Positions 15,329-24,529 of a stretch of DNA of 31,420 bases are shown piece by piece; the stretch's first letter is position 1, and every line of letters begins with the position of its first letter. The position numbers were made by a program, and so were the translations under genes. Under the pieces are notes generated by a model. It had not been told where the DNA came from, searched no databases, and worked only from the letters and a program-made list of their open reading frames with translations. The DNA is from an uncultured Solimonas sp. (GTDB taxonomy: Bacteria; Pseudomonadota; Gammaproteobacteria; Nevskiales; Nevskiaceae), in contig CAMLDZ010000032.1 of the NCBI GenBank assembly GCA_946478985.1, forward strand, positions 1 to 31,420. The letters are read 5' to 3'.

Positions 15329-18300
15329 TCAGATCCGGCGCAGGTCGAGCGTGCACGGGAATTCCGGGTTCGGCGTTTCTTCGCGCACGCGCAGGAATCC
15401 CGGCGTATGGCCGATCGCCTCGAAGCGGGCGATGCGCCGTGCCTCGGCCTCGAAGGCGTTGACCGGAAAGCTGTCGTAGTTGCGCCCCGCCGGATGCGCG
15501 ACGTGATACGTGCAGCCTGCCAGCGAACGGCCGCTCCAGCGATCGTAGAGGTCGAACACCAGCGGCGTATGCACGCCGATCGTTGGATGCAGGCAGGCAT
15601 AGGGCTGCCAGGCCCGATAGCGCACGCCGGCAACCTGTTCGCCGTAGATGCCGGTCGCACGCAGGGGCATCTGGCGGCCGTTGCAGGTGACCAGATGCCG
15701 GCCCGGCACCAGATTCTTGACCTTGACCTGCAGGCGCTCCAGCGAGGAATCGACGAAGCGCGTGGTGCCGCCGGCGCCGGGTTCCTCGCCGAGCACCGGC
15801 CAGGGCTCCAGCGCATGGCGCAGCTCCAGCTCGATGTCCTCGTAGCGGATCACGCCGTGGCGCGGGAAGCGGAACTCGAAATGCGGCGCAAACCAGTCGT
15901 GCTCGAAGGCAAATCCGCCGCGCCGCAGATCGGCGACCACTTCGCCCAGATCGCGCCAGTTGTCATGCGGCAACATCCAGCGATCCTGCAACTGCGTGCC
16001 CCAGCGCACCAGCGGCTGGGTGTAGGGCTCGCGCCAGAACCAGCTGATCAGCGCACGCACCAGCAGCTGCTGGACCAGGCTCATCCGCGCATGCGGCGGC
16101 ATCTCGAAACCACGCAGCTCGACCAGACCCAGGCGCCCGGTCGGCCCGTCCGGCGAATACAGCTTGTCGATGCAGAACTCGGAGCGGTGGGTATTGCCGG
16201 TCAGATCGACCAGCAGGTTGCGCAAGGTGCGATCGACGGTCCATAGCGGCACCTCCCAACCCTTCTGCGGCAGCTGGCCGAGGGCGATCTCCAGCTCGTA
16301 CAGCTGCGAGTCGCGGGCCTCGTCGACACGCGGATGCTGCGAGGTCGGGCCAATGAACAGCCCGGAGAACAGATACGACAGCGAGGGGTGGTTCTGCCAG
16401 TAGCGCAGCATGCTGCCGAGCACATCCGGCCGGCGCAGGAACGGCGAATCCGCGGTCGTCGCGCCGCCGACCACCACGTGGTTGCCGCCGCCGGTGCCGA
16501 CAGCGCGGCCGTCGATCAGGAATTTCTCGGTCGACAGCCGCGACTGGAACGCCTGCTCGTACAGCGTCACGGTGTTGTCGCGCAGCTCGTGCCAGGAGCG
16601 TGCCGGCTGGATGTTGACCTCGATGACGCCGGGGTCCGGAGTGATCTTCAGCACTTCCAGCCGCGGGTCCGGCGGCGGTGCATAGCCCTCGATGCGCACC
16701 GGAAGCCCGGTTTCGGCGGCGACGTCCTCGATCGCTGCGACCAGGTCGATGAAGTCCTCGGTGCGGCCGACCGGCGGCAGGAAGACGTTGATCCAGCCCT
16801 CGCGCGGCTCGACCGAAACCGCGGTGCGAACATTGGTGCCGGTCAGAAAGGTGCCGCCGGTCCGCCGCGGCGGCTGCTCGGGACGCCAGGTCTGGCCGCC
16901 GGCGCGGCGCTGTTCGGCTTCGCGCTCGTGGCCCTGCAACTGCAGGAACGGCTGGCGTCGCGGATCGGCCGCCGGCAGCGTCGCCGGCAATGACAAGGGG
17001 TCGGCCGGATAGCTGTACGGCACCGGCGCGCCCGGCGCGTGCGGCAAGGATTCCAGCGGCAGACGCAGGCCGATCGGCGAGTCGCCCGGCATCAGGAACA
17101 GCTTGCCGGTGCGCAGCAGCCAGCGCTCGCTCATCCAGCGCGCCGCCGCCTGCCAGCGCTGCACCGGCAGCACGTAGCCGCGCGGCGTGCCCAGGCCGCG
17201 TTCGAACACCTGCAGCAGCCGGGCACGCTCCTCGGGATCCTTGAGGCGGCTGTCGGTCGGATCGAGGTTGATCGGCAGCTTGCGCTCGCGGACCAGGTAA
17301 TGCAGCGAATCCTCGTAGGCCTCCAGCGCGTTGCGCGGGTCGACTTCCAGGCGCTCGGCCAGCCCCAGCATGAAGCGATTGGCGTCCTGCAGGCTCGGCG
17401 GCTTGGCAACGTTGCCCTTGACGATCGGCGCGCGCCACAGCGGCTGGCCGTCGCGGCGCCAGTACAGCGTGTAGACCCAGCGCGGCAGCGACTCGCCCGG
17501 ATACCACTTGCCCTGGCCGTAGGTCAGCAGGCCCTGCGGGGCGTACTGCTCACGCAGCCGCAGCATCAGGTCCAGCGCGCGATTGGTCTTGGTCGGGCCG
17601 ACCGCAGCGGTGTTCCACTCCTCGCCCTGCGGGTCGTCGACAGCGACGAAAGTCGGCTCGCCGCCCATGGTCAGGCGCACGTCGTCGACGCGCAGGCGAT
17701 GGTCGACCGCCTCGCCGAGGCTGTCGATCGTCTCCCATTGTTCGTCGCTGTACGGCTTGGTGACGCGCGGCGTCTCGAAGATGCGCGTCACGCTCATCTC
17801 GTGGCCGAACTCGACCTCGCACTCGTCGATCAGGCCGGTGATCGGCGCCGCCGACGAGGGCTCCGGCGTCGCCGACAGGGGAATATGGCCTTCGCCGGCG
17901 AACAGTCCGGAGGTCGGGTCCAGACCGAGCCAGCCGGCGCCGGGAATGTAGACCTCGGTCCAGGCGTGCAGATCGGTGAAGTCGACATCGGTGCCGCTCG
18001 GGCCGTCCAGCGACTTGACGTCCGGCTTGAGCTGGACGAGGTAGCCGGACACGAAGCGCGCCGCCAGGCCCAGATGGCGGAACATCTGCACCAGCAGCCA
18101 GGCCGAGTCGCGGCAGGAGCCGGAGGCCTTCTCCAGTGTCTGCTCGGGCGTCTGCACGCCGGGCTCCATGCGGATCAGGTAGCCGATGCGCTGCTGCAGC
18201 TCGCGGTTGAGATTGACGATGAAGTCGACGCTGCGCTCGGCGGTCTTGGGCACCGCATCGAGCAGCGCCTGCAGCAGCGGCCCGGCCGGTTCCGGCTTCA

Positions 18301-18652
18301 GGTACGGCAGCAGATCGGCCTTGAGCCCCGCCTCGTATTCGAACGGATAGGCGTCCGCATACTTCTCGACAAAGAAGTCGAAGGGATTGATGACAGCGAG
18401 GTTGGCGACCAGATCGACCGTCACCCGGAAGTGCTCGATCGGCTCCGGAAACACCACGCGGGCCTGCCAGTTGCCGAACGGGTCTTGCTGCCAGTTCAGG
18501 AAGTGCGGCTCCGGCGAGATCTTCAGCGAGTAGCTGAGGACCTGCGTGCGCGAGTGCGGCGCCGGCCGTAGACGAATCAGCTGAGGCGAGAGGCCGACCC
18601 GACGGTCGTAGCGGTACTCGGTGAGGTGATGCAGGGCGGCATGAATCGACAT
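15329..18652 (-). CDS. Large transglutaminase-like protein with DUF2126 C-terminal region
   Basis: The 1107-residue protein has two parts. Residues 1-300 hold a bacterial transglutaminase N-terminal beta domain ([20 protein letters not shown]) and a papain-like transglutaminase core. The core has an intact triad: Cys180 in [11 protein letters not shown], His229 in [12 protein letters not shown] and Asp245 in WLGLDPTSG. From about residue 330 to the end it is DUF2126 ([70 protein letters not shown]). That region is uncharacterised and always linked to this transglutaminase type. AGGA precedes the ATG at 18652. Such proteins are predicted to cleave or ligate amide bonds made by the neighbouring ATP-grasp enzyme. 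No signal peptide is visible, so it is probably cytosolic. Confidence 0.93.
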   Translation of the reverse strand: MSIHAALHHLTEYRYDRRVGLSPQLIRLRPAPHSRTQVLSYSLKISPEPHFLNWQQDPFGNWQARVVFPEPIEHFRVTVDLVANLAVINPFDFFVEKYADAYPFEYEAGLKADLLPYLKPEPAGPLLQALLDAVPKTAERSVDFIVNLNRELQQRIGYLIRMEPGVQTPEQTLEKASGSCRDSAWLLVQMFRHLGLAARFVSGYLVQLKPDVKSLDGPSGTDVDFTDLHAWTEVYIPGAGWLGLDPTSGLFAGEGHIPLSATPEPSSAAPITGLIDECEVEFGHEMSVTRIFETPRVTKPYSDEQWETIDSLGEAVDHRLRVDDVRLTMGGEPTFVAVDDPQGEEWNTAAVGPTKTNRALDLMLRLREQYAPQGLLTYGQGKWYPGESLPRWVYTLYWRRDGQPLWRAPIVKGNVAKPPSLQDANRFMLGLAERLEVDPRNALEAYEDSLHYLVRERKLPINLDPTDSRLKDPEERARLLQVFERGLGTPRGYVLPVQRWQAAARWMSERWLLRTGKLFLMPGDSPIGLRLPLESLPHAPGAPVPYSYPADPLSLPATLPAADPRRQPFLQLQGHEREAEQRRAGGQTWRPEQPPRRTGGTFLTGTNVRTAVSVEPREGWINVFLPPVGRTEDFIDLVAAIEDVAAETGLPVRIEGYAPPPDPRLEVLKITPDPGVIEVNIQPARSWHELRDNTVTLYEQAFQSRLSTEKFLIDGRAVGTGGGNHVVVGGATTADSPFLRRPDVLGSMLRYWQNHPSLSYLFSGLFIGPTSQHPRVDEARDSQLYELEIALGQLPQKGWEVPLWTVDRTLRNLLVDLTGNTHRSEFCIDKLYSPDGPTGRLGLVELRGFEMPPHARMSLVQQLLVRALISWFWREPYTQPLVRWGTQLQDRWMLPHDNWRDLGEVVADLRRGGFAFEHDWFAPHFEFRFPRHGVIRYEDIELELRHALEPWPVLGEEPGAGGTTRFVDSSLERLQVKVKNLVPGRHLVTCNGRQMPLRATGIYGEQVAGVRYRAWQPYACLHPTIGVHTPLVFDLYDRWSGRSLAGCTYHVAHPAGRNYDSFPVNAFEAEARRIARFEAIGHTPGFLRVREETPNPEFPCTLDLRRI

Positions 18653-18852
18653 GGATCCTGGCGTGACTCAGCAGTTCTGCGTGCTGCGGTTCTTGTGTAG
18701 CCGGCACAGACAGCGACCGGCGCGGGCAGCGAATCTTCTGGCAAAAGCGATGCCATTGCCATCAGGCGTTTAACGTAAGCTGCGCAACCGGCGCCGCGCC
18801 ACCTCTGACGCTTCTTATACTGGCACGGTCCCTCCAGAGCATTGCACCGCCC

Positions 18853-19725
18853 GTGTCCGCCTGCCGCGCGCCCAGCCATTCCGACTTCATCCGCGTCCGC
18901 AGCCTGCGCTACCACGTGCGCCGCTGGGGCGATCCGCGACGGCCTATCCTGTTCCTGGCCCATGGCCTGCTCGATGCCTCGGCCACCTTCGCCGACCTGG
19001 CAACGCCGCTGACGGCGTTCTGCCAGGTGATCGCGCCGGACTGGCGCGGCATGGGCCACAGCCAATGGCCCGCCGACGGCTACTGGTTTGCCGACTATGT
19101 GGCCGATCTGGAGGTGCTGGTCGACCACTACGCGGCGGAGACGCCCATCTGGCTGGCGGGGCACAGCATGGGCGGCCAGATCGCCAGCCTCTACGCCGGC
19201 CTGCGGCCCGAGCGCGTCAGCCGGCTGGTGCTGCTCGACAGCCTGTTCGTGCCGGAGACGCCGGCCGATGCCATGCCGGCGCGCTATCGCCGCTGGCTGC
19301 AGCAGCTGCGCCAGCCCATGCGCGCCAAGACCTACGCTTCTTATGCAGCGCTGGCCGAGCGCATCCGCATTCAGCATCCGCAGCTGGACGAGGCACGCGC
19401 GATGTTCGTCGCCCGGGGCTGGGGGACCGAAGATGGCCGCGGCCGTGTGCGTCTGCTTGCCGACCCGCGCCACCGGCTCAACATGCCGACGCCGGCACGT
19501 CTGGCCGACTCGATGGCGATCTGGCGGCAGATCCGCGCGCCGACGCTGTTCATCGACGGCCTGGCGTCCTTCGGCAGGACCGCGATCAGTGCCGAGCAGC
19601 ACGCCGCGCGACGCGCCTGTTTTGCGCGCCGCGAGGAAACCGGCATCGACGGCGCCGGGCACATGCTGCACTTCGATGCGCCGGCGCTGACGGCCGAGAA
19701 GATCGCGACGTTCCTGCAGCGCTGA
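18853..19725 (+). CDS. Alpha/beta hydrolase
   Basis: The 290-residue protein has the alpha/beta hydrolase fold: an oxyanion region LAHGLLDASATF, the strand-turn DWRGMGHSQWP, the nucleophile elbow GHSMGGQ with Ser105, and the terminal catalytic His in GAGHMLHFDAP. It could be an esterase, lipase, haloalkane dehalogenase-type or C-C hydrolase; sequence alone does not decide. The start appears to be GTG at 18853, with no clear Shine-Dalgarno. A TATACT -10-like hexamer at 18816-18821 would give a short leader. It diverges from the transglutaminase gene and converges on the cysH-like gene. No signal peptide is seen. Confidence 0.85.
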   Translation: MSACRAPSHSDFIRVRSLRYHVRRWGDPRRPILFLAHGLLDASATFADLATPLTAFCQVIAPDWRGMGHSQWPADGYWFADYVADLEVLVDHYAAETPIWLAGHSMGGQIASLYAGLRPERVSRLVLLDSLFVPETPADAMPARYRRWLQQLRQPMRAKTYASYAALAERIRIQHPQLDEARAMFVARGWGTEDGRGRVRLLADPRHRLNMPTPARLADSMAIWRQIRAPTLFIDGLASFGRTAISAEQHAARRACFARREETGIDGAGHMLHFDAPALTAEKIATFLQR

Positions 19726-19788
19726 ACGCCGGCCAGTCCCTGCCCCGGCAAGCCGCGCACCCTTTCAGTGCGCCAATCGCTGCGCCAT

Positions 19789-20409
19789 TCAGTGCGCGAT
19801 ATGCAGACCGCACTCCTGCTTCGGGTCCGGCTTGGTCGGATCGACGTAATCCCAGTTGTTCGGCAGCCCGCGGCGCTGCAGGTAGCGGTGCAGATCGCGC
19901 GAGGTCCAGCGCAGCAGCGGCGCCACCTTGAGGATGCCGTCGGCGTTGCGCGCCACCTCGTCCATCTTGGCGCGCTGCGCGGTGTCCTCGGCGCGCACGC
20001 CGGTGAACCAGACCACTGGCTTGAGCGCGGTCAGCGCACGCTCGAACGGCTCCAGCTTGAGTTCGCGGACAAAGGCGTCGAAATGCGCATCCTCAGGACC
20101 GGGCGGCGGCCCGTCGAGCGCCTCACGCTGCGCACGGGTGCGCAGCGGCGTGTAGATGCGCAGGTCGAGCCCCAGCTTCTGCCGCAGGTCCTCGGCATGG
20201 CGATAGGTCGCTGCGGTGTTGTAGCCGGAATCCATCCACACCACCGGCAGCTTCGGCGCCACGCGATAGACCAGATCGAGCAGCACCGCCGCGAACGGTC
20301 GGAAGTTGCTGGTGACGATGGCCGGCTCGCCGGCCGACAGGTGCCGCTCGATCAGCGCCAGAGACTCGGCTTCGAGCGTCGGCGGCAAAGTGGAGATGAT
20401 GGAAGACAT
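19789..20409 (-). CDS. cysH: Phosphoadenosine phosphosulfate (PAPS) reductase family protein, CysH-like
   Basis: The 206-residue protein resembles CysH, which reduces PAPS or APS to sulphite in assimilatory sulphate reduction. Evidence is VVWMDSGYNTAATYRHAEDL, the KPVVWFTGVRAEDTAQR substrate-binding region, PLLRWTSRDLHRYL and the catalytic C-terminal ECGLH with Cys200. The paired cysteines that bind the 4Fe-4S cluster of APS reductases are missing, so a thioredoxin-dependent PAPS-type mechanism is more likely. The usual SFG-type PP-loop is altered to SNFRPF. The protein is shorter than E. coli CysH (244 residues). No other sulphate-assimilation gene is in the window, so the physiological role is less certain than the family. 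AGGACC precedes the ATG at 20409. Confidence 0.8.
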   Translation of the reverse strand: MSSIISTLPPTLEAESLALIERHLSAGEPAIVTSNFRPFAAVLLDLVYRVAPKLPVVWMDSGYNTAATYRHAEDLRQKLGLDLRIYTPLRTRAQREALDGPPPGPEDAHFDAFVRELKLEPFERALTALKPVVWFTGVRAEDTAQRAKMDEVARNADGILKVAPLLRWTSRDLHRYLQRRGLPNNWDYVDPTKPDPKQECGLHIAH

Positions 20410-20468
20410 GGCGGGGTCCTGCGGTTTGCTGGAGTCGAATCACCTTAAAAGAAGATGTGCATGCCGGG

Positions 20469-20490
20469 GGACCTGTAAGCGATAAGGTCC
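20469..20490. promoter_or_regulatory. Inverted repeat in the cysH/hydrolase divergent spacer
   Basis: GGACCT (20469-20474) and AGGTCC (20485-20490) are perfect 6-bp arms 10 bp apart. They are followed by the AT-rich stretch TTGCATATAACTTTTCC. This 166-bp spacer is the only promoter space for the divergent cysH-like and hydrolase genes. The repeat may be an operator; the regulator is not identifiable from sequence. Confidence 0.35.
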
Positions 20491-20575
20491 TTGCATATAA
20501 CTTTTCCTCTATGGGGACATCGCGGGCTTTTGCTAGTCTCGCGCGCCACATCCTGTCGGCCCCGATTCGCACGCC

Positions 20576-21460
20576 ATGAGCATCGCACCGGACCTGCTTG
20601 CCTGTACCCAGCCCTGGGCCTCGTCGGCCGGCGGCAAGACCGTCGTGCGCGGCCGCCGCCGCGACCATGACGGCAGCGTGCTGCATTTCGTCCACGGCAA
20701 CAGCTTCTGCAGCGCCACTTACTGGCCGCTGCTGCGCGGTTTCGTGCCGGACTACGGGCTGTTCTGGCAGGACCTCGAAGGCCATGGCGACAGCGAGGTG
20801 CCGGCGCGTTTTGCCGGCACGCAGAAGATGGTCGACCGCATTGCCGCGGTGATCGCCGAGCAGAAACCCGGCGGCCGCAAGCTGGTCGGCGTCGGGCATA
20901 GCTACGGCGGCGCGCTGACGCTGCGCGTGGCCACCGACTACCCGGAACTGTTCAGTGCGGTGATCCTGCTCGACCCGATCCTGCTGCCGCATCGCGAGTG
21001 GCTGATTTCGCGCAGCCTGGCTGCGATCAACGCCTTGCCGCTGGCGCGTACCGCGCGCCGCCGGCGCACTCGCTGGCCCAGCCTGGCCGCGCTGCGCCAG
21101 CACCTGCGCGGACGCGGCATCTATCGCGGCTGGAGCGACGAGGCCTTCGATCTGTTCTGCGAATACGGCAGTCACGACGAAAACGGCGAACGGGTGCTCA
21201 ACTGCCCGCCGTGGATGGAAGCCAGCATCTTCTCGACACCGATCTATCCCTGGCGCGCGCTGCGCAGGCTGCGCTGCCCGGCGCTGGTGATCTCGGGCCA
21301 GCAGAGCTATCCGTTCATGGCGCCGGCCATGCGGCGCGCACAGCAGATCCAGCCGGCGCTGCAGATGCGCACCCAGGCCGGCGGCCATCTGTTCATGCTC
21401 GAAGACGCGCGGACCACGCTGACAACGATGCGCGAGTTCCTCACCGCACAACAGCTGTAA
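20576..21460 (+). CDS. Alpha/beta hydrolase
   Basis: The 294-residue protein has alpha/beta hydrolase features: HFVHGNSFCSATYWPLL (oxyanion loop), WQDLEGHGDSE, the nucleophile elbow GVGHSYGGAL with Ser109, an acid in the strand region LVISGQQSYPF, and the catalytic His near GGHLFMLED. A basic patch RTARRRRTRWPS in the lid region is unusual. It is not a close duplicate of the hydrolase at 18853; only the catalytic blocks are shared. Homologues are usually annotated as hydrolases of unknown substrate. It diverges from the cysH-like gene, and the DUF1302 gene follows after a 179-bp spacer in the same direction. Confidence 0.83.
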   Translation: MSIAPDLLACTQPWASSAGGKTVVRGRRRDHDGSVLHFVHGNSFCSATYWPLLRGFVPDYGLFWQDLEGHGDSEVPARFAGTQKMVDRIAAVIAEQKPGGRKLVGVGHSYGGALTLRVATDYPELFSAVILLDPILLPHREWLISRSLAAINALPLARTARRRRTRWPSLAALRQHLRGRGIYRGWSDEAFDLFCEYGSHDENGERVLNCPPWMEASIFSTPIYPWRALRRLRCPALVISGQQSYPFMAPAMRRAQQIQPALQMRTQAGGHLFMLEDARTTLTTMREFLTAQQL

Positions 21461-21639
21461 ACGCACCGGGCCTCGCCGGTCCGGTTGCTCAAGTGCCGCA
21501 GCGACGCGGCGCAAGGCCCAATCTTCTTCGCCGAGGCGCGTGCTAGCGTCGCCTCCGAACCGCTGCGTCATACGAAAGGCGGTCACGAGCATGGAGCCGG
21601 CTCATCGTGAGCCTGCTCGCTGGGAGGAGATGGACCGCC

Positions 21640-24162
21640 ATGAACGCCTCGCGCGCTTCTTTGTTTGCCTTCGCGTCGCTGCTGGGCTGCCTTGCCGTAC
21701 CCGCCCATGCGGAAAGCTTCGAATTTCTCGATGGCGAGGTCAGCGGCACGCTCAACAGCACCACGACCTTCGGCGCCGCCGTGCGCATGGAAGACCGCGC
21801 CAGCAACCTGATCGGCAAGGTCAACCAGACTCCTGACGGCTGCAGCCGGCAGTACCAGACCTGTGTGGGCCTGTTCCGCGAACAGTCCTACCCCGCCGAG
21901 CGGCTGGCCTCGCTGCCCGGCCAGTACTCGATGCGCGCCGACGACGGCGACCTCAACTACGACAAGCATGACCTCACGCAGGCGGTCGCCAAGCTGACCC
22001 AGGATCTGTCGCTGAACTGGAACGGCTTCGGTTTCTACGCGCGCTGGCTGTACTTCTACGACTTCGTCAACAACGACTTCACCGAGACACATCCCAACAT
22101 GATCACGCCGGAAAATGTCGACCGCGTCGGCATCACCGGCGATCCGATCGCCAACCGCTACTTCGCGCATACCTACGGCCCCGGCGAACGCGTGCGCAGC
22201 AAGCGCAGCGACAGCGAGACCCGTCGCACCATCGGCAATGCCTTCCAGCTGCTCGACATCAACATCTTCGGCCACCTGCCGCTCGGCGATCGCCAGCTGG
22301 CCTTCAAGCTCGGCCGGCAGACCGTCAACTGGGGCGAGTCGACACTGCTGGCGATCAACAGCATCAATCAGGCGAACCCGGTCAACGCCAACAACCTGTT
22401 CCGCGTCGGCACGCAAATCGACGAGATCTTCACGCCGGTGGCGATGGCGTTCTTCAGCATCGAGCCGTTCTCCAACGCCACCGTCGAGGCCTTCTACCAG
22501 TTCGAATGGCAGTCGATCGACGCGCCGCCGCCGGGCAGCTATTTCTCCACCAACGACATCAGCACCGGCAACAACGGCCGCAGCGTCAACTTCTCGTTCG
22601 GCTCCTCGCCGGAGGATCCGGACCGCGCCTTCGACGGCGAGACCGACAACAGCCGCGCGGGCTACTTCGACAACCCGCTGACGCTGATCACGCCGACCAC
22701 CGGCACGCTGCTGCGCGAGCGCGACATGGAGGCCAGCAACAACGGCCAGTTCGGCCTGGCATTCAAGTACTACGCCGAAGATCTCGGGGCCGGCACCGAG
22801 TTCGGCTTCTACTTCATGAACTACCACTCGCGGCTGCCGTATGTGAGCTTCTTTGCCGCGCAGGAAGGCTGCGGCCGCCACGCGACCAATACCTCGGAAT
22901 TCCTCTCCGCCTGCAACAACATCCCGGCGATCTCCAACCCGCGCGCGCGCCTGCAGCTGCTGCAGGATGCCGGCCTGCTGATCGCCGCGCGGCCCGGCGT
23001 GCTGCTCAACGACATCGGCGTGTTCGACAGCCCGCAGGAAGGCCTGGACACGCTGGGCTCGCTGCTGCTGGGCGGCAACCCGAACGCGCCGCTCGACGAC
23101 GCGATCGCGCTGGATTCGCCGCGCCTGGTGTTCGAGTATCCCGAGAACATCCAGATGTACGGCTTCAGCTTCAACACCACCTTCGGCGACTATTCGTTTC
23201 AGGGCGAAGTCGCCTACCGCCCCAACCTGCCGCTGCAGGTGTCGATCACCGACCTGGGCTTCGCCGCGCTGGCACCGACGCTGACGCTATGCCATCGCCA
23301 GTCCGCCAACTGCGCCGGCACCACCGCCGGCTCCGGCTTCGACGAGGATGGCAACCGCACGATCTACGACAGCAGCGACTTCGTCGACGCCAACGGCAAC
23401 AATCCCTACCGCGACACGCTGAACCTGCTGGTCGGCCATGCGCCGGGCTCGGCACGCTCGTTCCCCAGCTTCATCATTCCCTACCGCGGCGGCGTGGTGG
23501 GCGAAAACGCGGCGACCGACCTGACCCAGCCGCTGGACCGCAACAACCCCGGCTACATCAAGGGCTACGAGCGCTTCGAGGTCTATCAGTTCAACCTCGG
23601 CCTGACGCGCGTGCTCGGCGCCACCGAAAACCCGATCCACGCCGACCAGGTACAGATCGTCGGCGAATGGGGCGCCACCTGGGTGCCCGGCCTGCCGCCG
23701 CTGGACGAATTGCAGATCGATGCGCCCGGCGTCTACCTGCACGCCTCGGCCGGCGCCGACGGCAGCGGCGCCGACGGCTCGCAACAGGCCTGCTCCAGCA
23801 ATGTCGCCTGCAGCTACGGCGCCGACGGCCTGCGCTTCAACCCGCATCAGGCCAACCTCGATCACTTCGTCGACAAGTTCTCCTGGGGCTATCGCCTGAT
23901 CACCATCATCAAGTACGAGAGCGTGCTGCCGATGATCAGCCTGCAGCCTTTCATCATCTGGGCGCACGACGTCAAGGGCACCTCGCCGGGGCCGGCCGAG
24001 AATTTCATCGAATCGCGCAAATCGGTGATCGCCAATCTCGAAACCCGCTACAAGGACTGGGCCTCGTTCACGATCGGCTACACCTGGTTCTTCGGCGGCG
24101 GCGAGACCAATTTGTTACGCGACCGCGATTTCGCGCAAGCCTTCGTGAAGCTGCAGTTCTAG
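21640..24162 (+). CDS. DUF1302-family outer-membrane protein
   Basis: The 840-residue mature-length frame starts with a signal peptide (hydrophobic about residues 7-20, cleavage after AHA-24). It is followed by the DUF1302 opening pattern FEFLDGEVSGTLNSTTTFGA. Other family blocks are DLSLNWNGFGFYARWLYFYD, LAFKLGRQTVNWGESTLLAI and NSINQANPVNANNLFR. The sequence ends in an aromatic strand, FVKLQF, typical of barrel proteins. DUF1302 proteins are outer-membrane proteins often paired with a DUF1329 lipoprotein and linked to lipid, hydrocarbon or storage-polymer metabolism; the exact role is unknown. I see no DUF1329 gene here. GGGAGGAG at 21622-21629 precedes the ATG; an upstream GTG at 21607 is less likely because the signal peptide begins at 21640. 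It is longer than many family members. Confidence 0.85.
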   Translation: MNASRASLFAFASLLGCLAVPAHAESFEFLDGEVSGTLNSTTTFGAAVRMEDRASNLIGKVNQTPDGCSRQYQTCVGLFREQSYPAERLASLPGQYSMRADDGDLNYDKHDLTQAVAKLTQDLSLNWNGFGFYARWLYFYDFVNNDFTETHPNMITPENVDRVGITGDPIANRYFAHTYGPGERVRSKRSDSETRRTIGNAFQLLDINIFGHLPLGDRQLAFKLGRQTVNWGESTLLAINSINQANPVNANNLFRVGTQIDEIFTPVAMAFFSIEPFSNATVEAFYQFEWQSIDAPPPGSYFSTNDISTGNNGRSVNFSFGSSPEDPDRAFDGETDNSRAGYFDNPLTLITPTTGTLLRERDMEASNNGQFGLAFKYYAEDLGAGTEFGFYFMNYHSRLPYVSFFAAQEGCGRHATNTSEFLSACNNIPAISNPRARLQLLQDAGLLIAARPGVLLNDIGVFDSPQEGLDTLGSLLLGGNPNAPLDDAIALDSPRLVFEYPENIQMYGFSFNTTFGDYSFQGEVAYRPNLPLQVSITDLGFAALAPTLTLCHRQSANCAGTTAGSGFDEDGNRTIYDSSDFVDANGNNPYRDTLNLLVGHAPGSARSFPSFIIPYRGGVVGENAATDLTQPLDRNNPGYIKGYERFEVYQFNLGLTRVLGATENPIHADQVQIVGEWGATWVPGLPPLDELQIDAPGVYLHASAGADGSGADGSQQACSSNVACSYGADGLRFNPHQANLDHFVDKFSWGYRLITIIKYESVLPMISLQPFIIWAHDVKGTSPGPAENFIESRKSVIANLETRYKDWASFTIGYTWFFGGGETNLLRDRDFAQAFVKLQF

Positions 24163-24529
24163 AAAGACTTTATAAGTTGAAACGGAATTGGCGATCGCGG
24201 TGACCGCCCCTCGCATCACGAGCGATAATCCGACTCTATTGTCGGAATTTGCCTACAACATCTCGTCTGACCTTTCAGTAAATTTCTTCGACCCAGGGTG
24301 TCATGGACGACATCGACGGGGGGAGAACGGCAGATTCATTGCGAAACGCACGAGGAGAGAAGTGTGCTTCGCAAGAATTTGGCGGATAACGATAAAAATT
24401 AAGAAGTGAGTCCATCCATCCGGTCCTGCGTGCAAGCGCGGGGTGCCGTTTCTATGCATGCCGGTTCACGCAACACGGGAGTTGCACCGGCTACCGGGGG
24501 CGTTAAATGCCCTGAACAATGGAGTTCTC
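24163..24529. other. 367-bp non-coding region: weak terminator, then structured leader of the OmpA-like gene
   Basis: This is the longest gap in the window and is clearly less GC-rich than the genes. It holds a short hairpin, TCCGAC/GTCGGA at 24229-24246, followed by AATTT, which may end the DUF1302 transcript weakly. It also holds a long imperfect hairpin at 24339-24374 and the AT-rich stretch GATAACGATAAAAATTAAG near 24385-24403. No convincing -35/-10 pair was found, and no open frame with a ribosome-binding site other than the OmpA-like start at 24530. Confidence 0.5.
24339..24374 (+). promoter_or_regulatory. Long imperfect hairpin with purine loop upstream of the OmpA-like gene
   Basis: TTGCGAAACGCAC (24339-24351) faces GTGTGCTTCGCAA (24362-24374). 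The outer seven pairs are perfect and 11 of 13 positions pair by Watson-Crick rules, one more by G-U. The 10-nt loop GAGGAGAGAA is all purine and resembles a Shine-Dalgarno sequence. It lies about 155 nt before the ATG at 24530. If transcribed it could be a leader control element or part of a small RNA; nothing in the sequence proves transcription. Confidence 0.4.

Noticed and set aside
19768..19800. Direct repeat ATTCAGTGCGC-like near the hydrolase/cysH convergence
   Set aside because: Two short copies, one inside the cysH coding end; too short to call a repeat element or attachment site.
24443..24529. Upstream extension of the OmpA-like frame
   Set aside because: The Lys-Lys signal peptide starts at 24530 with its own GGAG; the 29 extra codons would block secretion.
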